Assembly: GCF_003121845.1 (NCBI RefSeq)
Contig: NZ_QEWQ01000003.1
Coordinates: 126,501 to 190,500 of the forward strand
DNA length: 64,000 bases
Origin: Ignatzschineria ureiclastica
GTDB lineage: Bacteria; Pseudomonadota; Gammaproteobacteria; Cardiobacteriales; Wohlfahrtiimonadaceae
Direction of reading: 5' to 3'
In this document: piece after piece, positions 19,054-27,800 of the stretch
Position numbering within the stretch: the first letter of the stretch is position 1
How the letters are laid out: each line of letters begins with the position of its first letter
Translations under genes and position numbers: made by a program
Notes under the pieces: model-generated
Seen by the model: the letters and a program-made list of their open reading frames with translations, nothing else
The model's database searches: none
What the model was told of the DNA's origin: nothing

Positions 19054-19692
19054 TTAATCTTTTAACTTTGATTCTTCAATACTCGCTTTTTCAGCTTTAT
19101 AGGCCTTACTTTTTTTGACTAGATAGATAATCAAGGTTAAAGCTAATACAAAGGTAATCGCCGGATTGATAATCATCTTAAAAGTCATCCAAATATCATT
19201 TGAAAGATCTAATAAGACAATAATGGTATTGAGAAGCGCCATCGCCAACATATAAGCTGCCCACCATAAATTGGTACGTAACCATTCACTTTCCGGTAAT
19301 TCCAGTTCTAGGGGCTTTTCAAAAATCATCTTAATCGGTGATTTTTTAAGATAAAACATCCCAACTAAACCCAAAGCGATCACCACATTAATGATCGTGG
19401 TGCGCCATTTAATAAAGATATCATTATCAAAATAGATCGTCATTGCACCAAAAAGGACTGTGGCAATCAGAATCAACCAATCTTTACGCTTTGTGGTATA
19501 GCGAAAAAAGATCAGGGAAACGACTAAAGCAATAAAGGCACAGCCTACAAGTGCTTTCGTCGCAAGTACTAAATCTTTATTGAAAAAGAGATAGATCGTA
19601 ATAAAAAGAACCGTTCCTAATCCTAAGATAAGTTGCGGAATTGCTTGATATTTAGATTTCTTTGATAACTCGGTCAAGGGAAGCTCCATCAA
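19054..19692 (-). CDS. yciB: Inner membrane septation protein A (YciB/IspZ family)
   Basis: YciB is a five- to six-helix inner membrane protein that affects cell envelope synthesis and division. The 212-residue product has evenly spaced hydrophobic segments and the conserved WLRTNLWWAAYMLAMALLN and NPAI motifs. The start at 19692 overlaps the end of fabD by 41 bp in another frame. A later start would remove part of the first helix region, so I kept it, which implies translational coupling. The neighbour bolA is typical; coupling to fabD is less so. Confidence 0.85.
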   Translation of the reverse strand: MMELPLTELSKKSKYQAIPQLILGLGTVLFITIYLFFNKDLVLATKALVGCAFIALVVSLIFFRYTTKRKDWLILIATVLFGAMTIYFDNDIFIKWRTTIINVVIALGLVGMFYLKKSPIKMIFEKPLELELPESEWLRTNLWWAAYMLAMALLNTIIVLLDLSNDIWMTFKMIINPAITFVLALTLIIYLVKKSKAYKAEKASIEESKLKD

Positions 19693-20593
19693 ATACGTTA
19701 TAAGTGATTAAACTTTTATCAATACGGCGAATTAAACCTGTTAAGACTTTACCCGGCCCGCATTCAACGATTGTCGTCACGCCTTCACGAACTAACTGTT
19801 CAATCGTCTCTGTCCATCGGACAGGCTCATAAAGCTGACTAATCAACGCTGTTTTGATCTCATCACTATCGCGGTGCGCTTGAACATCAACATTATGAAT
19901 CACCACTTCACTCGGCGAAGCAAGCAACATATTGTCTAATAAAGCGGATAAGCGCTCGGCGGCAGGCTTCATTAATACAGAGTGAGAGGGTACAGAAACC
20001 GGCAATAAGAGCGCCCGTTTTGCACCACGCTCTTTTGCAAGATCACAGGCTGCAGCTACCGCATCTTTTTCACCGGCAATCACCACTTGCCCTGGAGAAT
20101 TAAAATTCACAGCCGAGACAATACCATGCTCTGCTGAATCTTCACAAAGCGCAATTACAGCAGCATCGTCTAATCCTAAAATAGCCGCCATAGCACCGGT
20201 TCCTTCCGGCACTGCTTCTTGCATATATTGCCCACGGAAATGCACTAATCGCACCGCATCTTTGAACGCCATAACACCCGCGGCCACTAAAGCCGAGTAT
20301 TCACCTAAGCTATGCCCTGCAAAAAAAGCAGGTTTTGCACCATTTTCTGCAGCCCATACACGCCATAAAGCGATACTCACCGTTAAAATCGCAGGTTGTG
20401 TGATCTCTGTTTTGCCAAGTGCAACTTCATCCCCAGTGCGAATAATATCAGATAGAGAAAAACCTAAAGCCTCATCTGCCTCTGATAAAGTCTGTGTAAC
20501 AATGGCATGATCTAATAGATCTGCGATCATACCTACAGATTGCGATCCTTGCCCTGGAAATACAAATGCTAATGTTTGATTGATCTCACTCAT
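19652..20593 (-). CDS. fabD: Malonyl-CoA:ACP transacylase FabD
   Basis: FabD loads malonate onto acyl carrier protein. The 313-residue protein begins FVFPGQGSQSVGM and has the nucleophile motif GHSLGEYSAL. The catalytic His lies in SVPSHSVLM and the C-terminal ECGPGKVLTGL is present. Length matches the family (~309). It follows fabH after 277 bp that contain a large hairpin, and overlaps yciB. The usual downstream fabG-acpP-fabF genes are absent here. Confidence 0.96.
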   Translation of the reverse strand: MSEINQTLAFVFPGQGSQSVGMIADLLDHAIVTQTLSEADEALGFSLSDIIRTGDEVALGKTEITQPAILTVSIALWRVWAAENGAKPAFFAGHSLGEYSALVAAGVMAFKDAVRLVHFRGQYMQEAVPEGTGAMAAILGLDDAAVIALCEDSAEHGIVSAVNFNSPGQVVIAGEKDAVAAACDLAKERGAKRALLLPVSVPSHSVLMKPAAERLSALLDNMLLASPSEVVIHNVDVQAHRDSDEIKTALISQLYEPVRWTETIEQLVREGVTTIVECGPGKVLTGLIRRIDKSLITYNVFDGASLDRVIKEI

Positions 20594-20802
20594 CTCTTAT
20601 TCTCTCTTATTCTATTGATCTAGCGCTGCTCTTTGATAATGTAGAGTACAACTATAGCTATATAAATCAACGATCTATTCATCTATCTCTATATTATAGA
20701 GTATCACCACTAGATTGACCTTTAATCATTATTTTTAATAACTTAGACTTTAACCACTAAGTTCTAGATCATCTCTTTGGGATTTAAACCCCATTAAACA
20801 AT

Positions 20803-20845
20803 AGGATCGTAGCAGGATACTCTTGAACTACCCTATTACGATCCT
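20803..20845 (-). other. Large intercistronic stem-loop between fabH and fabD
   Basis: AGGATCGTA (20803-20811) and TACGATCCT (20837-20845) pair perfectly. An inner six-base stem (AGGGTA / TATCCT with a wobble) extends it, leaving a nine-base loop. No U run follows on the minus strand. It could attenuate or process the fabH-fabD transcript. Confidence 0.5.
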
Positions 20846-20870
20846 TTTCGAATTCTATTGATATTACTAT

Positions 20871-21824
20871 TTACATTCTAACTAATGCAGAGCCCCATGT
20901 AAAACCACCGCCAAAGGCTTCCATCAAGACTAAATCACCTTTCTTAATACGACCATCTTTTCGTGCAACATCTAACGCTAACGGAATACTCGCTGCAGAA
21001 GTATTTGCATGCTGATCAACAGTAACAACCATTTTCTCTTTCGGCATACCAGCCCGTTTTGCAGTGGCTGTCATAATACGTAAATTTGCCTGATGGGGAA
21101 TGAGCCAATCGATATCATCACCGGTCAAATTTGCTGAAGTCAAAGTCTCATCGACAATTTCATGAAGTTTGGTTACTGCATGCCGAAAAACTTCATTACC
21201 TTTCATCTGAACAAAAGGATAAACATCCGGTTTAGAGATAACACTCTTCTTCACAGATAGAAGATCTTGATAACGACCATCTGCATGTAGATGTGTCGCA
21301 ATAATTCCCTCTTCCTCTGTGGCTTCTAACACAACGGCCGCCGCACCATCACCAAAAAGTACACAGGTCGTCCGATCTTCCCAATCTAAAATACGTGAGT
21401 AGATCTCAGAACCAATGATCAATACTCGCTTTGCTGAGCCCGCTTTAATAAAGTTATCACCGATCGATAATGCATAGATAAATCCTGAGCAAGCCGCACT
21501 AATATCAAAAGACGCGGCATGATGATTTCCGAGCATCTCTTGTACCATCGTTGCTGTAGAGGGATAAGTCTGATCGGGCGTTGTTGTCGCAAGTACAATC
21601 AAGTCAATATCATCGGCAGCAAGATTTGCATCAGCTAAAGCATTCTTGGCGGCTTCAAAAGCTAGATCCGCAGTGGTTGCATCATCATCGGCAATGTGGC
21701 GCTGACAAATCCCTGTTCTCTCCACAATCCATTCATGGCTTGTATCAACCGTTTCAGATAACATCTGATTAGTGACAATATTAGGCGGCAAATATTGCCC
21801 TGTTCCGATTATTCTTGAATTCAT
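20871..21824 (-). CDS. fabH: Beta-ketoacyl-ACP synthase III FabH
   Basis: FabH condenses acetyl-CoA with malonyl-ACP to begin fatty acid synthesis. The 317-residue protein has the active-site Cys in DISAACSGFIYAL, His in LIPHQANLRIM and Asn in QHANTSAASIPLAL, the complete catalytic triad. The start at 21824 lies 11 bp after the plsX stop, so the genes are cotranscribed. Length equals E. coli FabH. Confidence 0.97.
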   Translation of the reverse strand: MNSRIIGTGQYLPPNIVTNQMLSETVDTSHEWIVERTGICQRHIADDDATTADLAFEAAKNALADANLAADDIDLIVLATTTPDQTYPSTATMVQEMLGNHHAASFDISAACSGFIYALSIGDNFIKAGSAKRVLIIGSEIYSRILDWEDRTTCVLFGDGAAAVVLEATEEEGIIATHLHADGRYQDLLSVKKSVISKPDVYPFVQMKGNEVFRHAVTKLHEIVDETLTSANLTGDDIDWLIPHQANLRIMTATAKRAGMPKEKMVVTVDQHANTSAASIPLALDVARKDGRIKKGDLVLMEAFGGGFTWGSALVRM

Positions 21825-21835
21825 CCTTATCTAAC

Positions 21836-22882
21836 CTATTCTTCCGACTGCTTTATCTCCGCAGTTTCAAATTGTTTACGCATCTTCTCAATGATCTTTT
21901 GCTCCACGAGCTTCACCGAAATCTCTATTGCATTTTGAAAAGAGACTCGGTCAGCATTGCCATGGGATTTTACCACAATACCACGTAATCCTAATAAACT
22001 CGCACCATTATGTTTGCGAGGATCGAGCTTTACTTTCAAATCATTGATTACAGGAAGCGATACCACTGCCGCACATTTTGTAAAAAGATTACGCTTAAAT
22101 GAACTTGAGAGTTGGCTCACGATCATTTTAATCGTTCCTTCTAAAGTCTTAAGCGCAATATTACCGGTAAAACCATCTGAGACAATCACATCTACATCAT
22201 CAAAGAAAATGCCATCTGGCTCTGTAAAACCAATATAATTAAGCCCTGAATTTTCCATAAGAGGTACCGTACCGCGAACTAACTCATTTCCTTTCATCGC
22301 TTCTGTACCGATATTCATGAGTGATACTTTAGGCTCAGGATCACCGCTTACTGCTGAAGAGAGTAGCGCCCCCATCTTTGCAAATTGATAAAGGTGCTCC
22401 GGTGTCACATCCACATTTGCCCCTAAATCTAACAGATGAACAAATCCCCGCTCTCTTAAAGAAGGAATTGAAGTACAGATTGCCGGACGCATAATGCCAG
22501 GTAACGTTTTCAGCACAAATTTAGCAGTTGCTAATAAGGCACCCGTATTTCCGGCTGACATAGCCGCATCCGCTCGACCATCTTTAACACAATCAATCGC
22601 AACCCGCATAGATGAATCTTTTTTATTACGTAATGCACTTTGCGGTGCATCATCCATCTCCACCACTTCTGTTGCGGGGATTAAGGTAATTCTTCCTGAT
22701 TTAAAAAGAGATTCTTTCTCTAACAATGGTAACAGCTCTTCACTTTTACCAATCGCTAACACAGAAAGGTTATCATGTACATTAAGGGCACTCACAACGG
22801 CCGGCAAAAATTCTTGAGCGCCATTATCACCGCTCATCATATCGACAGCGAGTTTAATTTGCACCTGATGATTCTTAATCAC
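21836..22882 (-). CDS. plsX: Phosphate acyltransferase PlsX
   Basis: PlsX converts acyl-ACP to acyl-phosphate for phospholipid synthesis at the membrane. The 348-residue protein shows VDMMSGDNGAQEFLPAV at the N terminus, then AMSAGNTGALLA, DLGANVDVTPEHL and VSDGFTGNIALK, all family signatures. The order rpmF-plsX-fabH-fabD is conserved in proteobacteria. A terminator separates it from rpmF, so it probably has its own promoter within 22883-22916 or depends on partial readthrough. Confidence 0.96.
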   Translation of the reverse strand: MIKNHQVQIKLAVDMMSGDNGAQEFLPAVVSALNVHDNLSVLAIGKSEELLPLLEKESLFKSGRITLIPATEVVEMDDAPQSALRNKKDSSMRVAIDCVKDGRADAAMSAGNTGALLATAKFVLKTLPGIMRPAICTSIPSLRERGFVHLLDLGANVDVTPEHLYQFAKMGALLSSAVSGDPEPKVSLMNIGTEAMKGNELVRGTVPLMENSGLNYIGFTEPDGIFFDDVDVIVSDGFTGNIALKTLEGTIKMIVSQLSSSFKRNLFTKCAAVVSLPVINDLKVKLDPRKHNGASLLGLRGIVVKSHGNADRVSFQNAIEISVKLVEQKIIEKMRKQFETAEIKQSEE

Positions 22883-22916
22883 TTTGCAATTCCTACTTCA
22901 TTTTCCTATTTAATAA

Positions 22917-22959
22917 TAAAAAACCTACGCTATCTTCGATTTAAGATATATGCGTAGGT
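22917..22959 (-). terminator. Terminator of rpmF (minus strand)
   Basis: ACCTACGC / GCGTAGGT stem with an inner AAGATA/TATCTT-type pairing, followed by TTTTTTATT on the minus strand. It lies between rpmF and plsX. Confidence 0.85.
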
Positions 22960-22997
22960 CTTTCGATAAATGTCTATCGATCCTAAATCAACAAGGA

Positions 22998-23192
22998 TTA
23001 CTCTTGATCGATAACTTGTTCATTTTTAGTGATCACTTTACGACCACGGTAGTAACCATCTGCAGTTACGTGGTGACGTAAATGAGTTTCACCAGAAGTT
23101 TTATCAATGCTCACAGGACGAGCAGTTAAGAAATCATGCGCACGACGCATGCCTCTTTTTGAACGGGTTACTTTCGATTTTTGTACAGCCAT
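22998..23192 (-). CDS. rpmF: 50S ribosomal protein L32
   Basis: L32 is a small structural protein of the large subunit. The product starts [20 protein letters not shown] and is 64 residues long. The frame continues 15 codons upstream, but the ATG at 23192 gives the invariant N terminus and has an AGGAG site eight bases before it. The four zinc-ribbon cysteines of some L32 proteins are absent, as is usual in gammaproteobacteria. It follows yceD as in E. coli. Confidence 0.97.
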   Translation of the reverse strand: MAVQKSKVTRSKRGMRRAHDFLTARPVSIDKTSGETHLRHHVTADGYYRGRKVITKNEQVIDQE

Positions 23193-23267
23193 GTTAACAA
23201 CTCCTAAAATACAAATTCTGTTAAGTGGTAGAAACAACAGTGAATTTCATTTAATCCATTGTTGCAA

Positions 23268-23783
23268 TTACTTTTGGTCTAATAGATCTGTCAGGATAGC
23301 AAAAGGATTTTTCTTATCCTCTTCTTCCGGATGTTCCTGATTCTTTAGAAAATCCCGACCTGCGCAAGGTTCATCATCTTCGTGATAAGGAATAATCGGC
23401 AATGCCATTAATAACTCATCTTCTACATGATAAAGAAAGCCGATAGGATCAGCCTCTTCAACGATAATCACATCGGCATCATCACCTACAAGCTCTGCTT
23501 CATATTCACTTTTTACAGGAATCCAACGGAATTGAACTTCCACTTCAAGTGGGAAAGGTTCAAGACAACGCTGACACTCCACGTCAACATTTACAGATGC
23601 TGTACCGATAATACTCTGATGTTGATTTTCATCGAGACCTGCTCTAAATGACAACACAATATCACCATTGACCTTTGCAACTGCTGCCTCTAATCGAGGA
23701 AAGAACTTACTCGGTAAATGGTCATTTTCGACCACATAACCATGTTCAATGGCTTGCCATATGGATAATGTAGAGTAATTCAA
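23268..23783 (-). CDS. yceD: YceD/DUF177 family protein (23S rRNA accumulation)
   Basis: YceD proteins are linked to large-subunit rRNA processing and nearly always precede rpmF, as here. The 171-residue acidic protein has the conserved VDVECQRCLEPFPLEV segment with its paired cysteines. The C-terminal part (CAGRDFLKNQEHPEEEDKKNPFAILTDLL) is also conserved. The 75-bp gap to rpmF indicates one transcript. The biochemical role is known only in outline. Confidence 0.92.
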   Translation of the reverse strand: MNYSTLSIWQAIEHGYVVENDHLPSKFFPRLEAAVAKVNGDIVLSFRAGLDENQHQSIIGTASVNVDVECQRCLEPFPLEVEVQFRWIPVKSEYEAELVGDDADVIIVEEADPIGFLYHVEDELLMALPIIPYHEDDEPCAGRDFLKNQEHPEEEDKKNPFAILTDLLDQK

Positions 23784-23855
23784 AGAACACCATCAATTCT
23801 AAATAAAGAGGGATATATTAATCTATTGCATATTTTTTTGCAATAAATCCGTTCG

Positions 23856-24335
23856 CTAACGGACAAAATCACCACTTTTGCCACCCTGTTTACGAAGTAA
23901 GGCAATCGATGAAATCTCCATCCGTTTATCAATAGCCTTTAACATATCATAAACTGTCAATAAGGCAACCGATGTTGCAGTTAAAGCTTCCATTTCAACT
24001 CCAGTTACACCATTTGTCGAGACCTCAACCTCAGCAATCACCTTACGTTCAGCCTCTATTAAGGCAAACTCTACATTCACCTTTGTAAGTGGAAGAGGGT
24101 GACAAAGAGGAATGAGATCCGACGTTTTTTTAGCACCTTGGATCGCAGCAATACGGGCAATACCGAGTACATTACCTTTAGAAACTTTCTCTTCAACTAA
24201 TGCAGTAAATGCTTCCTCATTCATCGTAATTGAACCGGTTGCAAGGGCCACTCGTTTCGTAACAGCTTTATCGCTAACATCGACCATATGGGCTTCACCA
24301 GCCGCATTCAAATGTGTTAATTGTGATTTCCCCAT
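23856..24335 (-). CDS. moaC: Cyclic pyranopterin monophosphate synthase MoaC
   Basis: MoaC forms cyclic pyranopterin monophosphate in molybdenum cofactor synthesis. The chosen ATG at 24335 has GAGGGG six bases before it and gives 159 residues, the usual size; the frame is open to 24386. Diagnostic segments are MVDVSDKAVTKRVA, IPLCHPLPLTKV and GVTGVEMEALTATSVALLTVYDM, with the catalytic Lys in the DMLKAIDK region. It is an isolated mo-cofactor gene here, so moaA, moaD and moaE must lie elsewhere. Confidence 0.96.
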   Translation of the reverse strand: MGKSQLTHLNAAGEAHMVDVSDKAVTKRVALATGSITMNEEAFTALVEEKVSKGNVLGIARIAAIQGAKKTSDLIPLCHPLPLTKVNVEFALIEAERKVIAEVEVSTNGVTGVEMEALTATSVALLTVYDMLKAIDKRMEISSIALLRKQGGKSGDFVR

Positions 24336-24446
24336 TCTATTCCCCTCTTTTTTATGACATTTCTCTTCTATGACGTTTCTCATCACTTTTCTATTATAGC
24401 CTATGCCACTTGGAAAATCCTCATAACTCCATCTGCTGTCGATCCA

Positions 24447-24896
24447 TTACAACACTGCTATCGGTATCTCTACTGCGTAATCTTCTAGATCACACTCCGC
24501 ATCCATTTCACTTTCGTGAATTAAAGCTAAATTCGCCATTCCACTCCTCTTTCTCGCTAAAGTCCGATCTCCCGATAAGAGATAATGCCAGCTCGGAAGC
24601 GCTTTCTCTTCATAACGTAGCCGATAAGCACAACTTTGAGGCAACCACGCTAATTGTGGAATATCCACTAATTGTAGTGAGATACATTCTGGTACATATT
24701 GATGACGAATGGGATACTCCCGGCAGCCTCCTTGACAGGTATCAAGCAGATTACAAGCTACTCGAGTATAGAGAATATCGCCGGTATCTTCATCTTCTAG
24801 CTTATTCAAGCAACAGAGCCCACAGCCATCGCAGAGCGCTTCCCATTCTTGAGTCGATAGTGACTCGAGCGGCGCTTCCCAAAATTTTTCTCTCAT
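24447..24896 (-). CDS. YcgN/UPF0260 cysteine-cluster protein
   Basis: A 149-residue protein of the YcgN family, whose biochemical role is unknown. The start MREKFWEAPLESLSTQEWEAL is typical. It holds the cluster CDGCGLCCLNKLEDEDTG plus further Cys residues (VACNLL, CREYPIR, PESC-like CAYRL), suggesting bound zinc or an iron-sulfur centre. A longer frame on the opposite strand covers the same bases but has no family character, so I take the minus strand as the gene. Confidence 0.9.
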   Translation of the reverse strand: MREKFWEAPLESLSTQEWEALCDGCGLCCLNKLEDEDTGDILYTRVACNLLDTCQGGCREYPIRHQYVPECISLQLVDIPQLAWLPQSCAYRLRYEEKALPSWHYLLSGDRTLARKRSGMANLALIHESEMDAECDLEDYAVEIPIAVL

Positions 24897-25064
24897 GATT
24901 CTATGTCTATCCTTTTGCCTATGCGTAAGAATCTCTCTAAATTCTGGTTATTATAAGCGACCAACGATCATTACGAGCAATAAAATAGTCTATTTCAATA
25001 AAAGAGCTAAAAAGAGATGAAAACATATCAACGATATCTCTCGATACTCTATTTGTTGGATAGA

Positions 25065-25098
25065 GATATCCTCAAATAATATCTAACTTGAGGATATC
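25065..25098 (-). other. Stem-loop overlapping the yihY stop codon
   Basis: GATATCCTCAA (25065-25075) and TTGAGGATATC (25088-25098) are perfectly complementary over 11 bp. The segment is also part of a direct repeat (TTAGATAT twice). No T run follows on the minus strand, so it may protect the 3' end rather than terminate. Confidence 0.45.
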
Positions 25099-26261
25099 TA
25101 ACTTGGGCGCTTCTCTGAATGAGTCATTTCATCTGCAGTAAAGACATCTTGAGGGATCTCTTCTACTGTTTGCACTACAGTTGCATTGGCAATCTGATGA
25201 ACTGTCTCCTCTTTCACTTTTTTGAGTGTCAGGATTGATTCTACTTTATTATTTTTGACCGGCACATTAACATCAACAGACTCACTCTTCATCGACTTCA
25301 CAAACCACTCTTGTCGATCCATATCTTTAGCCTCTAAACAGAGCGTGACCTCTAATTGACTCGCCTTCTCTACCCCATCATCATCTTGAATAATTTTCTC
25401 TGGGAACTGCAAATAGTAAGCAATTTGGCTTCCCACTAGAACAATCAACCAAGAGAGATACATCCACATAATAAAGAGTACAACACTGGCAAAACCTGAA
25501 TAGATTTGTGATTGTTTACCGGACATCACTACAAAATAGGTAAAGAGTTTTCCGATAAAATACCAAGCATTTGAAGCAATTAATGCCCCGATAAGCGCAG
25601 GGATAAGATCAACCTTACGATAAGTAATGAAGATATAACCCAGCCAAATCACAAAGGTCACAACGCCAATTGTAAAGGCTTGGCCCAATAGAAAGTTAAT
25701 CAATGGATTAGAGACAAAGCCACTCACTCGCAATACAATAGAGCTTGAAAGGAATGAGAAAGCAAGAAAAGCGAAGATCGGCCCAATTAAAATCACAACC
25801 ACATAATTGAGGATTCGCTCCCGCAAAGAGCGCCCTTTTGCTACGCGCCAAATGCGATTAAATGCGGATTCAATTGTCGTCATTAGGTTAATTGCAGTAT
25901 AGAGTAATACCACAAATCCCGCTCCCCCAAGAATCACGCCTCGCGTATTCTCTACAAAGCCAACTAAGAGATTGACAAAATCAGTTGCATTTTGCTCCCC
26001 TAAAAAGGCTAGCCCTTTAAGCATTAAGGGCTCAAGCTCATTATGCACACCAAATCCAGCTAAAATCGAAAAGGTAATCGCTAATAGCGGCACGATTGAG
26101 AGCATTGTCGTATAGGTCAATGCTTGCGCTCGCTCTTTAAAGTTTGCTTGCTCATATTGAACCGCAAGGCGATAGATAATTTGAATAATGCGCCGAAAAA
26201 GAAAACAGGGTCCCTCTTTTGACCAAAGCCAAGCTTCTAATTTTTCGATAATTGCTTTCAT
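25098..26261 (-). CDS. YihY/BrkB family inner membrane protein
   Basis: A membrane protein with six hydrophobic segments between about residues 40 and 285. It was formerly misnamed ribonuclease BN, and its function is still unclear (export or complement resistance in some species). Family motifs include QANFKERAQALTYTTMLSIVPLLAI and NRIWRVAKGRS. The last ~100 residues are an extra hydrophilic tail, making it 387 residues against about 290 in E. coli. The HIT gene lies 45 bp upstream on the same strand, so they may share a transcript. Confidence 0.88.
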   Translation of the reverse strand: MKAIIEKLEAWLWSKEGPCFLFRRIIQIIYRLAVQYEQANFKERAQALTYTTMLSIVPLLAITFSILAGFGVHNELEPLMLKGLAFLGEQNATDFVNLLVGFVENTRGVILGGAGFVVLLYTAINLMTTIESAFNRIWRVAKGRSLRERILNYVVVILIGPIFAFLAFSFLSSSIVLRVSGFVSNPLINFLLGQAFTIGVVTFVIWLGYIFITYRKVDLIPALIGALIASNAWYFIGKLFTYFVVMSGKQSQIYSGFASVVLFIMWMYLSWLIVLVGSQIAYYLQFPEKIIQDDDGVEKASQLEVTLCLEAKDMDRQEWFVKSMKSESVDVNVPVKNNKVESILTLKKVKEETVHQIANATVVQTVEEIPQDVFTADEMTHSEKRPS

Positions 26262-26306
26262 AAATGGATGTTGTTCGTTAAAGCGTTTGGAATCTAAAGT
26301 AAAATT

Positions 26307-26717
26307 CTACGCGAGTTCATCGAATGCATCTTTGATTAAAGCGATACGGCGACTTAAGGCATCTGAAGCATATTGCGTGCTTAATTCAAAATATCCCCAG
26401 ACAGGATTTGGCCAAGCAAGATCCGCCTCATAACGCGCAATCACATGCAGATGTAATTGGCGAACAATATTTCCAAGTGCGCCAATATTCAGTTTATCGG
26501 CATTAAATGCACTCTGCATCACTTTTGAAGCCATCCGTAGCTCTTTCAGAAGTTGCTCCTGATCTTCAATTGAGAGATCAATAATTTCTGCCACATTGTC
26601 CCGCTTTGGAATCAAAATAATCCAAGGAAAGCGTGCTTCATTTTGAATACGCACTTCACATAAAGGTAGATCTGTGACAAAACGGCTATTTTTTGCTAAC
26701 TCTTCATTTAACTGCAT
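26307..26717 (-). CDS. HIT domain protein
   Basis: A 136-residue HIT-fold protein, a family of nucleotide hydrolases and transferases. The usual H-x-H-x-H active-site motif reads QLHLHVIARY, so the first His is Gln; the second and third are present. This form, together with LAWPNPVWG downstream, is typical of a proteobacterial subfamily whose substrate is unknown. A TAAAGGAAAA site precedes the ATG. It is upstream of yihY. Confidence 0.87.
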   Translation of the reverse strand: MQLNEELAKNSRFVTDLPLCEVRIQNEARFPWIILIPKRDNVAEIIDLSIEDQEQLLKELRMASKVMQSAFNADKLNIGALGNIVRQLHLHVIARYEADLAWPNPVWGYFELSTQYASDALSRRIALIKDAFDELA

Positions 26718-27034
26718 TACACTTTTCCTTTAGTTGTTATCATTGATTGTTATATTTGTTTATTATCTTTAGTCGTTATCTTTGGTGATCTTAGTTATCA
26801 TTGTTATAAATAACAGAGAAGCTAATATCCCTTATTTAAACCTATTTTTCTACTATTAAAAACACCAATGTACAATCAATAGTACTTCATATCACCCGTC
26901 CAGAGTGCCCAATAACAAGGTTAATGATCGCGAATCTATCACAACCATAGTCAATCTATAGCCGTTATCTATTTTTTATTATGATTAATAATTTAAGTAA
27001 AATCAAACAAGAATCAAATAGATATAGGATATTA
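26718..27034. other. AT-rich gap without a recognisable gene
   Basis: No ORF of useful length and no recognisable RNA is seen. I looked for 6S RNA, which often lies downstream of zapA in gammaproteobacteria, but did not find its characteristic long rod. The HIT promoter probably lies here. Confidence 0.5.
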
Positions 27035-27050
27035 TGTGAGATAGATCACA
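27035..27050. promoter_or_regulatory. CRP-like binding site
   Basis: TGTGA-GATAGA-TCACA matches the CRP/Vfr half sites TGTGA-N6-TCACA exactly. It lies immediately beyond the zapA terminator and more than 300 bp upstream of the HIT gene on the minus strand. Which promoter it serves is not evident. Confidence 0.5.
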
Positions 27051-27052
27051 TA

Positions 27053-27089
27053 TAAAAAAATCTCTTTTGAAGTTTTTCAAAAGAGATTC
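27053..27089 (-). terminator. Terminator of the zapA unit (minus strand)
   Basis: AATCTCTTTTGAA / TTCAAAAGAGATT, a 13-bp stem with a short loop, followed by TTTTTTTA on the minus strand. Confidence 0.9.
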
Positions 27090-27234
27090 TTCTCTGAAGT
27101 GGGTATTCATATCATCTTCAGATACTCTTCAAATGATCTACAAATTATCCCTAAGCATTTTAGTCATCTGAATAGCGCCTACACTATTTAGATGCTATTT
27201 GGATACGATCTAAGTACTATTTAAGTATAAAGTA

Positions 27235-27522
27235 CTACTCTTGAAACTGATCGACCGTTTTACTTAATGCCATTAACTGCTCACGAAACTTAAAATCTGC
27301 AAGTGCTAATCCTTTCTCTGTACGAATTAATTCACTCGCAATAATAAGACCGGCCATGACAGCCGCTTTCTCAAGAGAGAGGCGACCTTTCTCTCGTAAT
27401 TTACTGATCTCTGCATCTAATCTTGCTGCAGATTCTTTTAAGACGTCTACCTCAGAAGCCGGACTACTAATTGGATACTCTTCATTGGCAATTCGAATAG
27501 GTACTACAACTGTTTCGCTCAT
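27235..27522 (-). CDS. zapA: Cell division protein ZapA
   Basis: ZapA bundles FtsZ filaments at the division ring. The ATG at 27522 gives MSETVVVPIRIANEEYPISS and 95 residues; the upstream open codons overlap the preceding gene and are not used. The N-terminal beta hairpin and the C-terminal coiled coil (REKGRLSLEKAAVMAGLIIASEL) are as expected. GGAGAGAG precedes the ATG. It follows the ZapB-like gene by about 10 bp, so they form one unit. Confidence 0.93.
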   Translation of the reverse strand: MSETVVVPIRIANEEYPISSPASEVDVLKESAARLDAEISKLREKGRLSLEKAAVMAGLIIASELIRTEKGLALADFKFREQLMALSKTVDQFQE

Positions 27523-27532
27523 TTTCTCTCTC

Positions 27533-27784
27533 CTACATATTTTGTTGCATCGATTCAACACGAGAAATCAATTTATTGAGTTTCTCAGATAAGAGCGCAT
27601 TATCGGCGATAAGTCGACTATTCTCTTGCTCTACAGTCTGTTTATAAGCGGCCATATCTGCCTGCAATGCCACATTACGATCTTTCTCTTCTTGTAATGC
27701 TACTTTCAACTCATTTTTTTTAGTCCCGAGCGCGAGGATCTTTTTTTCAAGCATATCAAATGCCGCTTTTACTGTCTCTGACAC
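27533..27784 (-). CDS. ZapB-like coiled-coil protein (TIGR02449 family)
   Basis: An 83-residue, almost entirely coiled-coil protein with regular heptads from about residue 5 to 75. Small coiled coils directly upstream of zapA in gammaproteobacteria belong to TIGR02449 and are thought to act in cell division like ZapB. This rests on context and composition rather than a catalytic motif. It lies between the ubiquinone hydroxylase gene (16-bp gap) and zapA. Confidence 0.8.
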   Translation of the reverse strand: MSETVKAAFDMLEKKILALGTKKNELKVALQEEKDRNVALQADMAAYKQTVEQENSRLIADNALLSEKLNKLISRVESMQQNM

Positions 27785-27800
27785 GATCTAATTCCCTCTT

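Noticed and set aside
24410-24898. A 162-residue plus-strand frame opposite the YcgN-type gene
   Set aside because: Its translation has no family character, whereas the minus-strand frame has the full YcgN cysteine cluster and a normal length.
26718-27234. Possible 6S RNA downstream of zapA, its usual place in gammaproteobacteria
   Set aside because: No long rod with a central bubble could be drawn; a zapA terminator and an AT-rich gap occupy the space.
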